Below, in pieces: positions 34,829 through 45,174 of a stretch of 60,273 nucleotides of DNA. The notes under the pieces were generated by a model. The model ran no database searches and was not told the DNA's origin. It worked only from the letters and a program-made list of their open reading frames with translations. Source of the DNA: Nautiliales bacterium (GTDB lineage Bacteria > Campylobacterota > Campylobacteria > Campylobacterales > JAADDX01); the NCBI GenBank assembly GCA_030826765.1, contig JAUUDM010000030.1, forward strand, positions 1 through 60,273, read 5' to 3'. A program made the translations under genes and the position numbers. Numbering within the stretch: position 1 is the first letter of the stretch; each line of letters begins with the position of its first letter.

Positions 34829-35719
34829 ATGAAAAATATAATTGCAGTTGTTTTTGATTTTGATATAACTTTATCTCCATATTTTCAACAAGATATAATT
34901 TTTAAAAAATGGGGAATTAAGCCTGAAGAGTGTTGGAATAAAGCAAAAGAATTTATGCAAAATGGGTATGATCAAGAACACGCATATTTAAGATGTTTGA
35001 TTGATTATAATAAAAAAGAGGGCTTTGAACTTAATAATAAAAAGCTTTATGAATATGGAAAAGAGATAGATTTATATGAAGGTCTTAGTAAAAAGAATAA
35101 TGCACATTCTATTTTTGATGATTTAGAAAATTTACTTAAAAAAGATGAATTTAGTGATGCCAATATAAAAATAGAGTATTATTGCATAAGCGGTGGAATT
35201 ACCGAAATGATAGAGGGTGCCCTAAAAGCACATAATCTAAATTTCAAAGAAGTTTTTGCTTGTAAATTAGATGAAGATGAAAAAGGAAGACTTAATTATA
35301 TAAAAGAGACAGTAGGGCATACTATTAAAACTCAAAAACTTTATATGATAAGTAAAGGAGTTTCTCCAAAAAGAGGGGATAATCCAAATAAAGTAAATGA
35401 AAAAATTGAAGAACATAGAATTCCTTTTAGTAATATTATATTTTTGGGCGATGGACAAACTGATATACCTGCTTTTTCTTTGCTTAAAAAAAATGGAGGA
35501 ATTCCAATTGCCGTTTATAGAGAAGAAAAAACAAGTGATGGAAAGATAGATGAAGAAAAGACATTACAAACTTATCTAAAAGGGTATCAGTTAGCTATTG
35601 AATCAAAAAGAGCAGAACAGCTTTTACCAGCTGATTATTCTTCAGGAAAACCTCTTAAAATGGCGCTTTTGGGATATGTTGAAAAAATTGCAAAAAATAT
35701 TGTTAGAGATTTGATATAA
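34829..35719 (+). CDS. HAD-superfamily hydrolase
   Basis: The 296-residue protein has HAD motif I near the start, VVFDFDITLSPYF, with D10 as nucleophile and D12. Motif II is SGGITEMI (about 125), and motif III/IV is LGDGQTDIPAF (about 205) with catalytic DGxxD. A cap region lies between 20 and 115. It is the PF12710-type group (phosphoserine phosphatase-like) of uncertain substrate. It follows lpxB by 1 nt, in the lpxB-greA interval, an order I recall in Campylobacter without the HAD gene. Confidence 0.85.
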   Translation: MKNIIAVVFDFDITLSPYFQQDIIFKKWGIKPEECWNKAKEFMQNGYDQEHAYLRCLIDYNKKEGFELNNKKLYEYGKEIDLYEGLSKKNNAHSIFDDLENLLKKDEFSDANIKIEYYCISGGITEMIEGALKAHNLNFKEVFACKLDEDEKGRLNYIKETVGHTIKTQKLYMISKGVSPKRGDNPNKVNEKIEEHRIPFSNIIFLGDGQTDIPAFSLLKKNGGIPIAVYREEKTSDGKIDEEKTLQTYLKGYQLAIESKRAEQLLPADYSSGKPLKMALLGYVEKIAKNIVRDLI

Positions 35720-35720
35720 T
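35715..35720 (+). promoter_or_regulatory. -10 box of greA
   Basis: TATAAT lies inside the end of the HAD gene, 23 nt before the greA ATG at 35743, with AAAAAAAGGA at about 35725-35734. greA can thus be transcribed separately. Confidence 0.6.
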
Positions 35721-35742
35721 TTTATAAAAAAAGGATAATTTT

Positions 35743-36234
35743 ATGGATAGAAAAGAGCCAATGACAGCATATGGTTTTGAAAAACTTAGCAAAGAATTAA
35801 AATATATAAAAGAAGTGGCACTTCCAAATAATGCAAAAGATATAGAAGAAGCAAGACAACTTGGGGATTTAAAAGAAAATGCAGAATACCACGCTGCAAG
35901 AGAACAACAACAACATTTAATGAGAAGAGAATCAGAACTTAGTGATATTTTAAGTTGTGCTGTTGTAATTGATCCAAGTAAATCATCTCATGCAAAAGTA
36001 AGTTTTGGAAGTACTGTAACTTTAATTGATGTAGATACAGATGAAGAAGTAACTTATACAATAGTAGGAACTCCTGAATCAAATGTAGAAAAAGGTCTAA
36101 TTTCATATAATTCACCTCTTGCAAGAGCAATTATAGGTAAAGAAGTTGGAGATGAAGTTGAAGTTAAATTGCCAGGTGGAGTGGTAACTTATGAAATAGA
36201 TAAAATCTGTTTTGAGGATATTTGTTTTGATTAA
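35743..36234 (+). CDS. greA: Transcription elongation factor GreA
   Basis: A 163-residue cleavage factor that rescues backtracked RNA polymerase. N-terminal coiled-coil hairpin carries [16 protein letters not shown] with the acidic tip residues D41/E44-like. The C-terminal FKBP-like domain has [26 protein letters not shown] and GGVVTYEI. Size and motifs are standard. Its end overlaps dut by 8 nt. Confidence 0.97.
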   Translation: MDRKEPMTAYGFEKLSKELKYIKEVALPNNAKDIEEARQLGDLKENAEYHAAREQQQHLMRRESELSDILSCAVVIDPSKSSHAKVSFGSTVTLIDVDTDEEVTYTIVGTPESNVEKGLISYNSPLARAIIGKEVGDEVEVKLPGGVVTYEIDKICFEDICFD

Positions 36235-36658
36235 TTTAAAAGTAAAAAAGCTTTCTTCTTTAGCTGAGATTCCTGCTTACCAAACAGAGGAAGCTGCAGG
36301 ATTTGACCTTCATTCAATAGAGGATGTTGTAATTGCTCCACATGAAAGAAAATTAATTGCAACAGGACTTGCATTTGATATTCCAGCAGGATATGAAATT
36401 CAAATAAGACCAAGAAGTGGACTTGCTTATAAACATGGAATCACAGTTTTAAATACACCAGGGACAATTGATAGTGATTATAGAGGTGAGATTAAAGTTT
36501 TACTAATAAATCATTCAGATGAAGAATTTGAAATAAAAGTAGGAGAAAGAATAGCACAAGCAGTTATTAAAGAAGTTATTCAAGCAACTTTTGAAGAAGT
36601 TGAAGAACTAAGTGAAACTAAAAGAGGTGAAAAAGGATTTGGGAGTACTGGAAAATGA
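36227..36658 (+). CDS. dut: dUTP diphosphatase (dUTPase)
   Basis: Trimeric dUTPase removes dUTP to dUMP and PPi. All five motifs are present: [32 protein letters not shown] (catalytic Asp), RIAQAVI and the C-terminal arm [10 protein letters not shown]. Start is TTG at 36227 with GAGG (36214-36217) 9 nt upstream, giving [16 protein letters not shown] and 143 residues. An in-frame TTG at 36212 lies too far upstream. The end overlaps argC by 4 nt. Confidence 0.95.
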   Translation: MINLKVKKLSSLAEIPAYQTEEAAGFDLHSIEDVVIAPHERKLIATGLAFDIPAGYEIQIRPRSGLAYKHGITVLNTPGTIDSDYRGEIKVLLINHSDEEFEIKVGERIAQAVIKEVIQATFEEVEELSETKRGEKGFGSTGK

Positions 36659-37638
36659 AAAAAAGTGTAGCAATAGTAGGGGCGACTGGATATACAGGGG
36701 CTGAACTTATTAAAATTTTACTAAATCATCCTAATTTTGAGATAAAAACTCTTTTTTCAAGTAAAGGCGGAGAAAAAATTGAAGAAATTTATCCAGCTTT
36801 TAAGGGAGTTTTTGAAAAAGAAATAAAAAAAGCAGAGATTGCTGAAATTACTGCGCACGATTTAGTATTTTTAGCAGTTCCACACAAAACTGCTATGGAT
36901 TTTGTAATTGAGCTTATGAATGAAGATATAAAAATAGTTGATTTTTCGGCTGATTATAGACTTATTCAAGAAAATTATGAAGAATTTTATGTGAAACATA
37001 CAGATAGCAAAAATTTATCAAAAGCCGTATATGGGCTTCCTGAATATTTTAGAGAAGATATTAAAACTACAAAACTTTTAGCAAATCCAGGATGTTATCC
37101 TACAGCTACTCTGCTTGGTCTTTTACCTTTTAAAAAATATATTGAAGGAGCTGTTTTTGTAGATGCAAAAAGTGGAGTGAGTGGAGCAGGAAAAAAACTA
37201 AACGAAACTACTCAATATGTGACTATAAATGAAAATATGTTTGCTTATAATCCAATACATCATCGTCATTCAATTGAAATAAAAGAAAAAAGTGGGCTTG
37301 ATGTTAATTTTGTTCCTCATTTACTTCCAATTACAAGAGGTATGATGATTTCAATTTATGCAAATTTAAAAGAAGATATTGATCCACTTGAAATATTAAA
37401 AGAAAAATATAAAAATGAACCTTTTATTAGAATTAAAGATAAACCAGTTGATATAAAAAGTGTAGCTGGGACTAATTTTTGTGATATATTTGCTATGAAA
37501 AATGGAAATAGTCTTTTTGTAAATACTGCAATTGATAATTTACTAAGAGGTGCATCGACTCAAGCTGTTGTAAATGCAAATATTATGATGGGTTATAAAG
37601 AAACTACAGGAATACCAAACATTGCATACATTCCTTAA
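36655..37638 (+). CDS. argC: N-acetyl-gamma-glutamyl-phosphate reductase
   Basis: The 327-residue enzyme makes N-acetylglutamate semialdehyde in arginine synthesis. It has [19 protein letters not shown] (NADP Rossmann loop), [12 protein letters not shown], the catalytic C147 in [14 protein letters not shown], and HHRHSIEI with the conserved His. ATGA overlap with dut. The last 17 nt overlap the LpxH-like gene. The other arg genes are not in the window. Confidence 0.95.
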   Translation: MKKSVAIVGATGYTGAELIKILLNHPNFEIKTLFSSKGGEKIEEIYPAFKGVFEKEIKKAEIAEITAHDLVFLAVPHKTAMDFVIELMNEDIKIVDFSADYRLIQENYEEFYVKHTDSKNLSKAVYGLPEYFREDIKTTKLLANPGCYPTATLLGLLPFKKYIEGAVFVDAKSGVSGAGKKLNETTQYVTINENMFAYNPIHHRHSIEIKEKSGLDVNFVPHLLPITRGMMISIYANLKEDIDPLEILKEKYKNEPFIRIKDKPVDIKSVAGTNFCDIFAMKNGNSLFVNTAIDNLLRGASTQAVVNANIMMGYKETTGIPNIAYIP

Positions 37639-38287
37639 AAATGGGGCAGTTTTTATAGCTGATTCTCATTATAAACATTCAGATGAAACTTTATATAATC
37701 TTTTAGTAGAACTTGAAAAAACTCCTCCAAGCCAACTATTTTTAGTTGGTGATATTTTTCAACTTCTTTTAGACTTTCCGTATTTAATAGAGTATAATAA
37801 AAAAGTGATAGAAATTATTAATTTACTTGCAAAAAAAACAGAAGTTTATTATTTTGAAGGAAATCACGATTTTTGTTTACAAAGGGTTTTTAGTAAAGAT
37901 GTTGTTTTGCTTAAAGAACTTAAAAAAGATGGTATTTGTATAAATCATGGAGATATTTATCTAGATGATAGATTTTATAAATTTTATGTAAAAATTATTC
38001 GTAAAAAATGGTTTATGAAATTTATAAATATAATTAGTTTTAATTTTGTAAATAAATGGATATTTAAAAAAATTTTATCTAAAAATATACGATGTGATGA
38101 AATGGATTCGTTTGAAAAGTTAGCAAAAATGAAAATAAAATTCTATAAAAATTGTCGATTAATAATTGAAGGGCATTATCATCAAAATAAAAGATATAAA
38201 AACTATTTGAATTTACCTTCATTATATTGTCAAAAATCTTATTTAATGTATGAAAATAAACAATTTAGAGAAATAAAAGTAAATTAA
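37622..38287 (+). CDS. LpxH-like UDP-2,3-diacylglucosamine diphosphatase / metallophosphoesterase
   Basis: The 221-residue protein has calcineurin-type sites: IADSHYKHSD, FLVGDIFQLLLDF, EGNHDF (GNHD), NHGD and EGHYHQ (H-x-H). The GDIFQ and CLQR elements match LpxH-type enzymes that cleave UDP-diacyl-GlcN to lipid X. lpxB lies about 2.8 kb upstream, which supports lipid A function. Start is TTG at 37622, overlapping argC. No ATG or GTG in frame offers a better start. Confidence 0.8.
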   Translation: MHTFLKNGAVFIADSHYKHSDETLYNLLVELEKTPPSQLFLVGDIFQLLLDFPYLIEYNKKVIEIINLLAKKTEVYYFEGNHDFCLQRVFSKDVVLLKELKKDGICINHGDIYLDDRFYKFYVKIIRKKWFMKFINIISFNFVNKWIFKKILSKNIRCDEMDSFEKLAKMKIKFYKNCRLIIEGHYHQNKRYKNYLNLPSLYCQKSYLMYENKQFREIKVN

Positions 38288-38298
38288 GTTTAATTTTC

Positions 38299-38327
38299 TT
38301 GAAATAAGTCAAAAGTTATTATAAAAT
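38299..38327 (+). promoter_or_regulatory. Promoter of the cheV-cheA-cheW operon
   Basis: TTGAAA (38299-38304), a 17-nt spacer and TAAAAT (38322-38327) form a sigma-70-like promoter. The start codon is 28 nt downstream at 38355, with AAAGGA before it. Confidence 0.6.
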
Positions 38328-38354
38328 AATGTATTAAAACATCAAAGGATTTGT

Positions 38355-39308
38355 ATGAAAAAGAACGATGTATTACAAGTATCTTCTAATGAAATGGAAT
38401 TAGTTGATTTTAGAATTTATAAAAAAATGCCAAATGGTAAAGTATATGAAGGTATTTATGGAATAAATGTAGCCAAGGTAAGAGAAATTATAAAAATGCC
38501 AGAGCTTACTGAACTTCCAGGAGGTGGAGAATATATAGAAGGTATCTTTGATTTAAGAGGAATTGTAGTTCCTGTAGTAAATCTTGCAAAATGGATGGGA
38601 ATTACAGTACCTCCTTTAGATGAATTACATATTACACCAAGAGTTATTATTACTGAATTTAATAATATCTTAATAGGATTTATTGTTCATGAAGCAAAAA
38701 GAATTAGAAGAATTTCATGGAAAGATATAGAACCAGCTACATTTAGTAGTGGTGGTGAAAGTCTTGATAGTAGTAAAATAACAGGTGTTACAAGAATTGA
38801 GAATAATGAAATATTACTTATTTTAGATTTAGAAAGCATAGTTGAAGAACTTGGTATTTATACTCCTTCAATTAATACGGATATTGAAATAGAAAAATTT
38901 GACGGGGTAGTCTTAGTTTTAGATGATAGCGCAACTGCTAGAAAAATAGAAAAAGATGCTCTTAAAAAAATGGGATTTGATGTAGTAGAAGCTAATAATG
39001 GAGAAGAAGGTCTTGAAAAATTAGATGAATTGTATTCTTTATATAAAGACTCAATACAAGATAAATTAAAATTAATTCTTTCAGATGTTGAAATGCCAAA
39101 AATGGATGGATTTCATTTTGCAGCAAGAGTAAAAGATGATCCAAGATTTAAAGAAATTCCAATTGTATTTAGTTCTTCAATTTCTGATGCTTTTAGTGAA
39201 AAAAGAGGTGAAGAAGCAGGAGGAGAAGAGTATTTAGTTAAATTTAAATCAGAAGAATTCGTTAAAAAAATAACTGAGGTTATAAAATCTCATCAAAAGG
39301 ATGGATAA
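38355..39308 (+). CDS. cheV: Chemotaxis coupling protein CheV
   Basis: The 317-residue hybrid has an N-terminal CheW domain (about 10-170; YGINVAKVREIIKMPELTELPG, GIFDLRGIVVPVVNL) and a C-terminal receiver domain (about 185-315). The phosphoacceptor is in LSDVEMPKMDG around D244, and LVLDDSATARKIEK forms the acidic pocket. It couples receptors to CheA and may adapt or buffer the signal by phosphorylation. It is first in a cheV-cheA-cheW operon, with cheA 1 nt overlapping. Confidence 0.95.
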   Translation: MKKNDVLQVSSNEMELVDFRIYKKMPNGKVYEGIYGINVAKVREIIKMPELTELPGGGEYIEGIFDLRGIVVPVVNLAKWMGITVPPLDELHITPRVIITEFNNILIGFIVHEAKRIRRISWKDIEPATFSSGGESLDSSKITGVTRIENNEILLILDLESIVEELGIYTPSINTDIEIEKFDGVVLVLDDSATARKIEKDALKKMGFDVVEANNGEEGLEKLDELYSLYKDSIQDKLKLILSDVEMPKMDGFHFAARVKDDPRFKEIPIVFSSSISDAFSEKRGEEAGGEEYLVKFKSEEFVKKITEVIKSHQKDG

Positions 39309-41650
39309 TGGATGAAATGCAAGAAATAATGGAAGACTTCTTAATTGAAGCTTTTGAAATGATAGAACAACTTGATCAAGATTTAGTTGAATTAGAATCT
39401 AATCCAGATGATTTAGATCTTTTAAATAAAATATTTAGAGTTGCACATACTATTAAAGGAAGTGGAAGTTTTTTAAATCTTGATGTTTTAACAAAGCTTA
39501 CTCATCATATGGAAGATATTTTAAATAAAGCTAGAAAAAGTGAACTTAAAATTACTCCTGATATTATGGACGTTATTTTAGAATCTGTAGATATGATGAA
39601 AGCATTACTTGAAAATATTAGAGATAATGGTACAGATGTAACTGATGATATAAATATAGATCCAGTTGTTGCTAAACTTGATGCAATTTCAAAAGGTGAA
39701 GCAGTTGCTACTGAAAATGAAGATAAAGCAGAAGAAGAGGAAGTAGAAGTTTCAGATGAAGAAGATGATATTTCTGAAGTTGATTTAGAAAATATGTCTC
39801 CTGAAGAAGTAGAAGCTGAGATTGAGAGATTGCTTAAACAAAGAGCTGAAGAAGATAAAAAACTTAGAGAAGAGATGAAAAAAGAAAATTCTTCAGAAAA
39901 TAAATCAGAAAGTCCAAAAGAAGAGCCTAAAAAAGAGAAAAAAGAAGAAAAACAAGTTCCAAAAAAACAAGAACCAAAATCAACTCCAAAAAAAGAAGCA
40001 CAAAAAAATGTTCCTGCTAAAAAGACTTCAAATGTAGAACAAACAATTAGAGTTGATGTAAATAGACTTGATAATTTAATGAATTTAATTGGTGAACTTG
40101 TTTTATCTAAAAATAGACTTATAAAAATTTATAATGATGTAGAAGAAAGATATGAAGGAGAACATTTCCTAGATGAATTAAATCAAGTGGTTTCTTCTAT
40201 TTCTATTGTTACAACTGATCTTCAAATTGCAGTTATGAAGACTAGAATGCTTCAAATTGGTAAAGTATTTAATAAATTCCCAAGAGTTATTAGAGATCTT
40301 AGCCGTGAGCTTGGTAAAAAAGTTAATTTAATTATTAAAGGTGAAGAAACTGAACTTGATAAATCAATTATTGAAGAGATTGGAGATCCTTTAATGCATA
40401 TGATTAGAAATTCAGTTGATCATGGAATTGAATCTCCAGAAGAAAGAATTGCAAAAGGAAAACCAGAAGTAGGAACAATTGAGCTTAAAGCATATAATGA
40501 AGGTAATCAGATTGTAATTGAAATTGCAGATGATGGTAATGGAATGGATCCAGAACAATTGAAACAAAAAGCTTTAGAAAAAGGACTTATTTCTGAAAAA
40601 GAAGCAGATATGATGAGTGATAAAGAAGCATTTATGCTTATCTTTAAAGCTGGATTTTCTACTGCAGCAAAAATTACAAATGTGAGTGGTAGAGGTGTTG
40701 GAATGGATGTTGTTAAAACAAATGTTGAAAAACTTAATGGTATTATTGAAGTTGATTCAACACCGTCAAAAGGAAGTGTATTTAAAATAAAAATTCCTTT
40801 AACTTTAGCAATTATTCAAGCACTTTTAGTAGCAGCTCAAGAAGAACTTTTTGCAATTCCATTAGCAAATGTTATTGAAACAGTTAGAATAACAACTGAG
40901 GATATTTCGGCGGTTGAAGGTAAATCGGTTCTTAAATTAAGAGATGAAGTTTTACCTTTAGTAAATATGAGTGATATATTTAAAATTGAAAAAATTCTTG
41001 GAATGAATCAATATTTATATGTTGTTGTTTTAGGTGTAGGAGCAAGTAAAGTTGGACTTATTGTTGATGGATTAATTGGACAAGAAGAGATAGTTATTAA
41101 ATCTCTTGGAGAATATTTAAAAGGAATAGAAGGAATTGCTGGAGCTACTATTAGAGGAGATGGTAAAGTTACTTTAATTGTAGATGTTGCAGCTCTTATG
41201 AAACTTGCTAAAGAGACACATTCTAATACAATTGCAACTATTGCAGTAGAAAAGAAAAAGAAAAAAGAAAATCCGGAGGATTATGTTATTTTAATTGTTG
41301 ATGATTCAAATACAGATAGAAAAATAATGAAAAATGCTATTAAGCCATTAGGTTTCCAAATAAAAGAAGCAACAAATGGAGAAGAAGCATTAAACATCTT
41401 AAAAAATGATTCAAATATAGATGCAGCGTTAGTTGATATAGAAATGCCAAAAATGGATGGATATACTTTAGCCCAAGAAATTAGAAAATATAATAGATTT
41501 AAAAATTTACCATTGATTGCAGTAACAAGTAGAACTACAAAATCAGATAGAGTAAGAGGGGTTGAAGTTGGTATGAATGAATATATCACAAAACCTTATA
41601 CACCTGACTATTTGGCTAATGTTTTGAAAAGAAATTTGAAATTATCATAA
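39308..41650 (+). CDS. cheA: Chemotaxis histidine kinase CheA with C-terminal receiver domain
   Basis: The 780-residue protein starts with an Hpt domain whose phosphohistidine is H47 (FRVAHTIKGSGSF). A long acidic-basic linker (about 130-245) follows, then dimerisation, ATPase (HMIRNSVDHGIESPEER, DDGNGMDP, GRGVGMDVV), a CheW-like regulatory domain and a fused receiver at about 660-780 (LIVDDSNTDRK; acceptor Asp in LVDIEMPKMDG near 711). The CheAY layout is usual for Campylobacterota. No separate CheY, CheR or CheB lies in the window. cheW starts 9 nt after. Confidence 0.97.
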   Translation: MDEMQEIMEDFLIEAFEMIEQLDQDLVELESNPDDLDLLNKIFRVAHTIKGSGSFLNLDVLTKLTHHMEDILNKARKSELKITPDIMDVILESVDMMKALLENIRDNGTDVTDDINIDPVVAKLDAISKGEAVATENEDKAEEEEVEVSDEEDDISEVDLENMSPEEVEAEIERLLKQRAEEDKKLREEMKKENSSENKSESPKEEPKKEKKEEKQVPKKQEPKSTPKKEAQKNVPAKKTSNVEQTIRVDVNRLDNLMNLIGELVLSKNRLIKIYNDVEERYEGEHFLDELNQVVSSISIVTTDLQIAVMKTRMLQIGKVFNKFPRVIRDLSRELGKKVNLIIKGEETELDKSIIEEIGDPLMHMIRNSVDHGIESPEERIAKGKPEVGTIELKAYNEGNQIVIEIADDGNGMDPEQLKQKALEKGLISEKEADMMSDKEAFMLIFKAGFSTAAKITNVSGRGVGMDVVKTNVEKLNGIIEVDSTPSKGSVFKIKIPLTLAIIQALLVAAQEELFAIPLANVIETVRITTEDISAVEGKSVLKLRDEVLPLVNMSDIFKIEKILGMNQYLYVVVLGVGASKVGLIVDGLIGQEEIVIKSLGEYLKGIEGIAGATIRGDGKVTLIVDVAALMKLAKETHSNTIATIAVEKKKKKENPEDYVILIVDDSNTDRKIMKNAIKPLGFQIKEATNGEEALNILKNDSNIDAALVDIEMPKMDGYTLAQEIRKYNRFKNLPLIAVTSRTTKSDRVRGVEVGMNEYITKPYTPDYLANVLKRNLKLS

Positions 41651-41659
41651 AGGATAAGT

Positions 41660-42160
41660 ATGAGTAATCAATTAGAAAATGTTGTGAAACAACAAAAAGA
41701 GCAACAAGGTTTTACAAATCAGGAAAAAGTGGAAAAAGATATAGTTCAATTAGTTGGATTTATTGTAGGAGATGAAGAATTTGCAGTCCCTATTCTTTCT
41801 ATTCAAGAAATTATAAAACCAATAGAATGGACAAGAGTTCCTTTTACTGAAGATTATGTTTTGGGAGTATTCAATTTAAGAGGTAACGTTTTACCTTTGA
41901 TTGATTTAAGAAAAAAGTTTCATGTTCCTGATGCTGAATTTGATGATAATACTAGATTTATTGTAATTAAAATTGGAAATGAACTTGCCGGATTTGTAAT
42001 AGATAGATTAACAGAAGCACTTAGAATAGAAGAATCTTCAATTTTACCTGCACCTGATACAGGAATGGATAAAGATATGATGATTGAAGGTATTGGAAGA
42101 AAAGATGATAGAATTATTTCTATTTTAAGAATCAAAACATTACTTAAAACAGAAGATTGA
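41660..42160 (+). CDS. cheW: Chemotaxis adaptor CheW
   Basis: The 166-residue adaptor links CheA to receptors. An N-terminal 30-residue tail precedes the CheW fold: VGFIVGDEEFAVPILSIQEI, GVFNLRGNVLPLIDLRKKF, FIVIKIGNELAGFVIDRL, and IEGIGRKDDRIISILRIKTLL. AAAGGATAAGT leads to the ATG. It ends the operon just ahead of the palindromic terminator. Confidence 0.96.
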   Translation: MSNQLENVVKQQKEQQGFTNQEKVEKDIVQLVGFIVGDEEFAVPILSIQEIIKPIEWTRVPFTEDYVLGVFNLRGNVLPLIDLRKKFHVPDAEFDDNTRFIVIKIGNELAGFVIDRLTEALRIEESSILPAPDTGMDKDMMIEGIGRKDDRIISILRIKTLLKTED

Positions 42161-42174
42161 TTTTATATATTATT

Positions 42175-42194
42175 CGTGGATTTTAAAATCCACG
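42175..42194. terminator. Bidirectional terminator between cheW and lon
   Basis: cgtggatttt and aaaatccacg form a perfect 20-bp palindrome; the stem is the most G+C-rich part of the gap. It separates convergent transcripts and lies 14 nt after the cheW stop and 20 nt from the lon stop. Confidence 0.75.
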
Positions 42195-42214
42195 ACGATA
42201 ATAATAAATATATC

Positions 42215-44539
42215 TTAAATTAAACTATGTTTTAGTACTTCTTCTACTCTCTCAACTGAGATTATTTCAAGACCATTTTTTACTTCAATAGGAAGTTCAT
42301 CTAAATCTCTTTCATAATTTTTCTTAGGAATTAATACTGTTTTAATTTTTGCTTTGTAAGCAGCTATTAATTTTTCTTTAAGTCCTCCAATTGGTAAAAC
42401 ATCTCCAATTAAACTAACTTCACCAGTCATAGCAATATCATGTCTAATTTTTTTATGAGAAAAAATTGAGCTTAAAACTGTAACCATTGCAATACCAGCA
42501 CTTGGTCCATCTTTTGGAGTAGCTCCTGCTGGGAAATGAATATGTACATCAAAATTTTTGTAATAAGGTTCTTTTGAATCAAGTTCAGGGACTTTTACTT
42601 TTCCTTCATCAATTAATACTCTTACAGCACTTAGAGCAATTCTCGCACTCTCTTTCATAACATCACCTAAACTACCAGTTAAAGTAAGTCCACCTTTTCC
42701 TTTGATTTTGATAGCTTCGATTTTTAGAATATCCCCACCAACTGCTGTCCAAGCAAGTCCATTTACAACTCCAATTTTATCTTTTTTATCTATTTCTTCA
42801 ATTCCACCATAACTTTTTTCAAGATAATTTTTTAGATTTTTAATAGTAATTGATACTTTTTTATTTTCTTGTAAAATCTCTTTTGCAGCTTTTCTCATAA
42901 GTTTAGCAACTATTTTTCTTAAATTTCTAACTCCAGCTTCTTTTGTGTATTCATCAATAATCATTTTTAATGCACCATCACTAATAGATACTTCTGTTTT
43001 TTTAAGAGTATGTTTTTTTATCTCTTGTGGAATTAAATATTTTTTTGCTATTGACAATTTTTCATTTGGAGTATAACTATCTACAAATATAAGTTCTAGC
43101 CTATCTCTAAGTGGTGCTGGTAGTTTTGAAATATCATTTGCAGTTGCTATAAATATAATTTGAGATAAATCTATATCAAAATTAAGATAAAGGTCTCTAA
43201 AATTTGAATTTTGTTCAGGGTCTAACACTTCGAGTAATACAGAAGTAGGATCACCTCTATGACGAGCAATTTTATCAATCTCATCAAGAACCATTACAGG
43301 ATTCATACTTTTTGCATTTATAAGTCCTTGCACGATTCTACCTGGCATACTTCCTATGTAAGTTCTTCTATGACCTCTTAGTTCACTAACATCATCAATT
43401 CCACCAAGGGCAATTCTAACTAACTCTCTTTTTAAACTTTTAGCAATTGAATTTGCAAGACTTGTTTTACCTATACCTGGAGGTCCTACAAAACAGATAA
43501 CAGCACCTTTATATTCTTTTCCACGAAGTTCAACTAACTCTTTTGCTGCAAAATAATCAACTATTCTTTCTTTTGGTTTTTTTAATCCAAAATGATCTTC
43601 ATCAAGTCTTTTTTGAAGTTCATCTACACTAAGTTTTGCTTTTGAAATTTTTCCAAAAGGAATATTAAGAGCCCATTCTATATAATTTTCAGTAGTTGAA
43701 TATTCACCACTTTCTGGATGCATTTTTGATAGTCTATCTATCTGTTTTTTGATTTCTTTATATGCAGATTCAGGCATTTTATTTTTTATTTTTTCTAATT
43801 TTTTATAATACTCTTCGATTTCTTCATTTTTATTGTTAGTAAGTCCTAACTCTTCTTGAATCATTTGAAGTTGTTGTTTTAAAAAATATTCTCTATTTGT
43901 ATCATTTATTGATTTACTTACTTTTTTAGCTAATTCATTTTTTATTTTTAAATTTTCAATTTCTTCAAGGATGTATTTAATAAGTAAAAGTAGTTTTTCT
44001 TCTATATCATCTAATTTAAAAATATTATAAGATTTAACTTTATCTATTTTAAGGGATGAAGTTAGTAAATCAACTATTCTATTTATGTCATTATTTTCAT
44101 CTATAATTTTTATTAAATCATGAGGAAATGCTGGATTTAGTTTTGAAAGTTCTATAGTGTGATTTTTTAATGTATCAAGTAAAGCATCTACTTCTACTTT
44201 ATTATATGAAGGAGTTTTAACAAGTTCAATAATAGCTTTTAAAGATTTATTATCGGTAATTTCTTTAATTTTTCCTTTTGCTATTCCTTGAAAAAGTATT
44301 TTTATTTTTCCATCAGGAAGTTCAACTTCTCTTAAAATTGAACCAATAGTTCCAACTGAATTATTTTCAAATTTTGTAGTAATAAATAGTAATTTTCCAT
44401 TACTATTAGCTTCTTTTACGATTTTTATATCTTCTTCTTTTGTCAAAAAAATAGGAACAATCATAAAAGGATATATAATATTTTCTCTTTCTAAAACAGC
44501 TAATTCAGTAGGAAAATTTTCATAATTTTCTAGTTTCAT
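42215..44539 (-). CDS. lon: ATP-dependent protease Lon
   Basis: The 774-residue protease has an N-terminal substrate-binding domain (FPTELAVLERENIIYPFMIV), a helical region, and an AAA+ module with Walker A GPPGIGKTSLA near 350 and Walker B VMVLDEIDKIARHRG. The C-terminal domain has the catalytic Ser in KDGPSAGIAM (about 680) and Lys in GGLKEKLIAAYKAKIK (about 724). It degrades damaged and regulatory proteins. Order lon-bamD-fliW-proC, here with valS inserted, agrees with Campylobacter. Confidence 0.97.
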   Translation of the reverse strand: MKLENYENFPTELAVLERENIIYPFMIVPIFLTKEEDIKIVKEANSNGKLLFITTKFENNSVGTIGSILREVELPDGKIKILFQGIAKGKIKEITDNKSLKAIIELVKTPSYNKVEVDALLDTLKNHTIELSKLNPAFPHDLIKIIDENNDINRIVDLLTSSLKIDKVKSYNIFKLDDIEEKLLLLIKYILEEIENLKIKNELAKKVSKSINDTNREYFLKQQLQMIQEELGLTNNKNEEIEEYYKKLEKIKNKMPESAYKEIKKQIDRLSKMHPESGEYSTTENYIEWALNIPFGKISKAKLSVDELQKRLDEDHFGLKKPKERIVDYFAAKELVELRGKEYKGAVICFVGPPGIGKTSLANSIAKSLKRELVRIALGGIDDVSELRGHRRTYIGSMPGRIVQGLINAKSMNPVMVLDEIDKIARHRGDPTSVLLEVLDPEQNSNFRDLYLNFDIDLSQIIFIATANDISKLPAPLRDRLELIFVDSYTPNEKLSIAKKYLIPQEIKKHTLKKTEVSISDGALKMIIDEYTKEAGVRNLRKIVAKLMRKAAKEILQENKKVSITIKNLKNYLEKSYGGIEEIDKKDKIGVVNGLAWTAVGGDILKIEAIKIKGKGGLTLTGSLGDVMKESARIALSAVRVLIDEGKVKVPELDSKEPYYKNFDVHIHFPAGATPKDGPSAGIAMVTVLSSIFSHKKIRHDIAMTGEVSLIGDVLPIGGLKEKLIAAYKAKIKTVLIPKKNYERDLDELPIEVKNGLEIISVERVEEVLKHSLI

Positions 44540-44548
44540 ATATACTCC

Positions 44549-45172
44549 TTACCAGTAAAATAGCTTTTTATACCAAGGGATATATGGAGGTATAATGTCA
44601 CTTTTGTTTATATCTGTTTTGTAAATTTCAGCTGATTTTGGTTTATCAAGTCTTTTGTATAGATTTGAAATATTTTGTCTAAAAAGTTTTTTTGTAAGTT
44701 CAAGTTTAATTTTCATTGTGTTTAATTCATAATTATAAATACTATCTGGGTATGTTTTTATAGTAGTATTGACAAAGTCTAAAGCATCATCCATACCTTG
44801 TTGATTTGTATAAGCTTCTTCTATAGAAAAAAATTTATATTTTGCAATCATATAATCAGCCCACTCTTTATCTTCAAAAGAAGCATATCTTTTTTTAAAT
44901 TCTTGCATATAAAAAGTAGATAAAGCAAATTCATGATTTTTTGCATGAGCAAGGGAGAGTTGTAACATATCAATAGGAATAAATTCTGAAGTTGGATGTT
45001 CTACTTCTAATGATGTAAAAGCATCATCCGCATCATCTAAATTTATTGATGATAGATTTTTAAAAATAATTCTATGCCAGTGCAGCGCAGTTTGTTTTGA
45101 AATTTCTTGATTTTTAGATGCACATCCAATTATAAAAAGGGATAAAAAAATCCCCAAAACTGTTTTTTTCAT
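44549..45172 (-). CDS. bamD: Outer-membrane assembly lipoprotein BamD
   Basis: The 207-residue lipoprotein has lipobox FIIGC (Cys17) and five TPR-type helices, with motifs such as ALHWHRIIFK and NHEFALSTFYMQEFKKRYAS and YYNYELN. BamD helps BamA insert outer-membrane barrels. It lies 9 nt upstream of lon and 2 nt downstream of valS, all on the minus strand. The order is syntenic with Campylobacter. It is shorter than E. coli BamD (245). Confidence 0.9.
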   Translation of the reverse strand: MKKTVLGIFLSLFIIGCASKNQEISKQTALHWHRIIFKNLSSINLDDADDAFTSLEVEHPTSEFIPIDMLQLSLAHAKNHEFALSTFYMQEFKKRYASFEDKEWADYMIAKYKFFSIEEAYTNQQGMDDALDFVNTTIKTYPDSIYNYELNTMKIKLELTKKLFRQNISNLYKRLDKPKSAEIYKTDINKSDIIPPYIPWYKKLFYW

Positions 45173-45174
45173 TA